Of a DNA stretch of 64,000 nt, positions 62,086-64,000 are shown one piece after another (within the stretch, counting starts at the first letter, position 1; each line of letters opens with the position of its first letter). Under the pieces are notes generated by a model. That model was given only the letters and a program-made list of their open reading frames with translations, did no database searches and had not been told where the DNA came from. The translations under genes and the position numbers were made by a program. Origin of the DNA: G963708235 sp963708235 (GTDB lineage Bacteria; Actinomycetota; Acidimicrobiia; Spongiisociales; UBA5794); NCBI GenBank assembly GCA_963708235.1, contig OY970200.1, positions 3,224,001 to 3,288,000 of the forward strand. Reading direction: 5' to 3'.

Positions 62086-64000
62086 CCCCCAACCCCCGAC
62101 GTATCACCGACCTCGTCAAAGGCCTCGTCACGTTCGTTGCGGTCACCGGGTTCATGATCGCGATCCCGGTCGGGCTGATCCGCTACATCGGATGGCCGGT
62201 CCCCACCGAGCTACCGACCCTCGACCAGGTGGCCATGGGGCTGCGGTCCAGCCTCGACCCGCAACTCGTCATCAAGACCCTCGCCGTCCTCGTGTGGCTG
62301 GCATGGGCACAACTCGCCATTGCCCTCATCGTCGAGACCGTCGCCGCCATCCGCGGCCACGCCTCCCAACACGTCCCGCTCCTACCCGGCCTTCAACAAC
62401 TCGCTGCACGGACCGTCGCAACGATCGCGGTCGTCGCCGCCACCCTCGGCCCGGCCCGCGCCCCCGCAGCGTTCGCCGAAACCAACCCGCCCATCGTCTA
62501 CGAACACACCACCCCCGCCACCACCACGGGGCAGGCAAACATTTCTGGTGCGGTGCCGGCTGAAGCGGCGGTCGTCGCCCATCACGTCGGGTACACGGTG
62601 CAGCGGTTCGACACGCTGTGGGACATCGCCGAACGCACCCTCGGTGACCCCACCCGCTGGCGCGACATCCGCCAACTCAACACCGGCCGCACCATGGCTG
62701 ACGGCACCCAGTTCACCGAACACACCGACCACCTCACCGCCGGATGGGAACTCCACCTCCCACCAGACGCCACCCTCCCACCAACCGACGACGACGCCGG
62801 GCCCGGCGAAACCGGCAGAACGGTGCTCGTGGAGAAGGGCGACCACTTCTGGAGCATCGCCGGAGACACCCTCAGCGAGGCATGGGGCCGGGAACCCGCC
62901 ACCGACGAGGTCGCCCCGTACTGGCAGTCGCTCGTTGCCGAGAACCGGGACCAGCTCGCCCCGCCCCACCACCCCGACCTCATCTACCCGGGCCAGACCT
63001 TCACTCTCCCGCCGACACCGCCCGACCCCGCCAACGGGCATCCACCGTCGGTCAGCGCCCCCGGGGAAGTGGTGGTCGAGCGCGGCGACCATTTCTGGGG
63101 CATCGCCGAAGACACCCTCGCCGAGGCGTGGGACCGGGAACCCGCCGCCGACGAGGTCGCCCCGTACTGGCGGTCACTCGTCGAGGCCAACGGCCACCGG
63201 CTCCGGGCATCGCGCGACGCCAACCTCATCCACCCCGGCCAGGTGTTCGAACTCCCCGCCATCCCCGACGACCCGACGAGCGAACACCCCAAGAGGCCGA
63301 CCGACACCTCCCAGGACAACCCGGCGGCGCCGCCCGACGAGCCACAGGGCGGGCCACGCAGCGACTCACCCGATCCCGCCGACGAGGCCACCACCGGCAC
63401 GGAAGATGAGAGCCACGTCGTCGACTCGACGGCGCCGGCGCCCCGCGCCACCACACGTGTCGACACGCACCAGGACAACGAGATACCGCTCGACGAAGCC
63501 TTCACCGAAAACCTCGTCAACGACGAGGAAACCAGCGACGAGGTCGAGGAATCGGGTGGGCTGCTACCTGCTGCGACGCGCGTTGCCGGGTTGGGGATCC
63601 TCGCCGCCGGTGTGGTTGCCCTGATCAACAGGCTGCGGGGCATACAACTCCGCAAACGCCGCCCCGGCACCACCCCCACACCGCCGCCCCCAGAGACGGC
63701 ACCCGTCGAGACCGCCCTGCGCACCGCCGCCGCCCCGAACGCCCTCGAACTCGTCGACCTCGCGCTGCGCACCGTTGGACACCACATCGACACCAACCAC
63801 CTCACCGTCCCCGAGCTCGCCGCGGTTCGCATCGCCCCCGACGGCGTCCGCCTCCTCCTCTGGACCCCCCATACCGAGCCGCCACCGGGATGGGGCATCG
63901 GCGACGACGCCAAGAGCTGGCTCCTCCCGGCCTCTACCGACCTCGAACCTCTCCGCTGGCTCACCGCCGAGATCGCAGCGCCTTGGCCGGCCATCGTCAC
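62082..64000 (+). CDS. Multi-LysM membrane protein (runs off the right edge)
   Basis: Open for 639 codons to the window end without a stop. Residues ~8-30, ~68-88 and ~105-125 are hydrophobic helices; LysM-like domains lie at ~168-225 (GYTVQRFDTLWDIAERTLGD), ~247-310 (KGDHFWSIAGDTL) and ~325-388 (RGDHFWGIAEDTL). A Pro/Asp/Glu-rich linker leads to a further helix (~495-515) and a cytosolic-looking C-terminal domain that continues beyond the edge. Proteins of this layout close actinobacterial Tad clusters and may anchor the machine to peptidoglycan. ATG 62082 overlaps the previous stop (ATGA). Confidence 0.75.
   Translation, partial: MTPNPRRITDLVKGLVTFVAVTGFMIAIPVGLIRYIGWPVPTELPTLDQVAMGLRSSLDPQLVIKTLAVLVWLAWAQLAIALIVETVAAIRGHASQHVPLLPGLQQLAARTVATIAVVAATLGPARAPAAFAETNPPIVYEHTTPATTTGQANISGAVPAEAAVVAHHVGYTVQRFDTLWDIAERTLGDPTRWRDIRQLNTGRTMADGTQFTEHTDHLTAGWELHLPPDATLPPTDDDAGPGETGRTVLVEKGDHFWSIAGDTLSEAWGREPATDEVAPYWQSLVAENRDQLAPPHHPDLIYPGQTFTLPPTPPDPANGHPPSVSAPGEVVVERGDHFWGIAEDTLAEAWDREPAADEVAPYWRSLVEANGHRLRASRDANLIHPGQVFELPAIPDDPTSEHPKRPTDTSQDNPAAPPDEPQGGPRSDSPDPADEATTGTEDESHVVDSTAPAPRATTRVDTHQDNEIPLDEAFTENLVNDEETSDEVEESGGLLPAATRVAGLGILAAGVVALINRLRGIQLRKRRPGTTPTPPPPETAPVETALRTAAAPNALELVDLALRTVGHHIDTNHLTVPELAAVRIAPDGVRLLLWTPHTEPPPGWGIGDDAKSWLLPASTDLEPLRWLTAEIAAPWPAIV

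Overview
The window is a high-GC chromosome segment with dense, overlapping operons (ATGA/GTGA junctions), a DivIVA-family protein, Tad/Flp pilus genes and Tcp-type conjugation genes. This fits an actinobacterium. I suspect an Acidimicrobiia-like lineage, but that is inference and nothing here proves it. Several genes are broken by single-base differences, three of them in or beside short homopolymers, so part of the apparent decay may be uncorrected sequencing error.

Core half (1-22.8 kb). A partial sulfate adenylyltransferase gene lies at the left edge, followed by a six-unit tandem repeat array with strong hairpins and then a DivIVA-like gene. Central carbon genes follow: ATP-type PEP carboxykinase, class I fructose-bisphosphate aldolase and a phosphosugar mutase, next to a TRIC-type channel. 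Next come two tandem secreted S15-family peptidases, a three-gene FtsX/FtsX/ATPase exporter, an HNH protein, an IS110-type element sitting inside a copy of a dispersed REP-like repeat, an SDR, a frameshifted acetyl-CoA synthetase, an alpha/beta hydrolase, a beta-propeller lipoprotein, and tRNA-Asp and tRNA-Phe genes.

Accessory half (22.8-64 kb). Downstream of tRNA-Phe lie a poorly coding stretch with a long hairpin, a membrane-anchored protein and a HEPN-motif protein. Then comes what looks like an integrative conjugative element or integrated plasmid: a small excisionase-like HTH protein (no integrase seen), an ArdC-primase fusion, a sigma-like regulator, and a Tcp/T4SS operon (TcpC-like, TcpE-like, VirB4, VirB6-like, lytic transglycosylase/M23, VirD4). 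A MobF relaxase-helicase lies further right at 50.6-53.5 kb. Iteron-like GGTG-rich repeats occur both at the primase/regulator divergence and beside the relaxase.

Between coupling protein and relaxase is a minus-strand defence island read as two linked operons. The first encodes a NYN-domain nuclease, an HTH-bearing N6-methylase with a degenerate catalytic motif, and a half-length specificity subunit, driven by a near-leaderless promoter with a dyad operator. The second encodes HsdM, an Mrr-like nuclease, HsdS, HsdR and a Shedu (SduA) nuclease. The right end holds a Tad/Flp pilus operon (SAF/CpaB-like, CpaE-like, TadA, TadB, TadC, Flp-like pilin, three TadE/G-like pseudopilins) and a multi-LysM membrane protein that runs off the edge. 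The best candidates for something undescribed are the NYN/degenerate-methylase/half-S module and the putative bridge-RNA region of the REP-targeting IS110 element.
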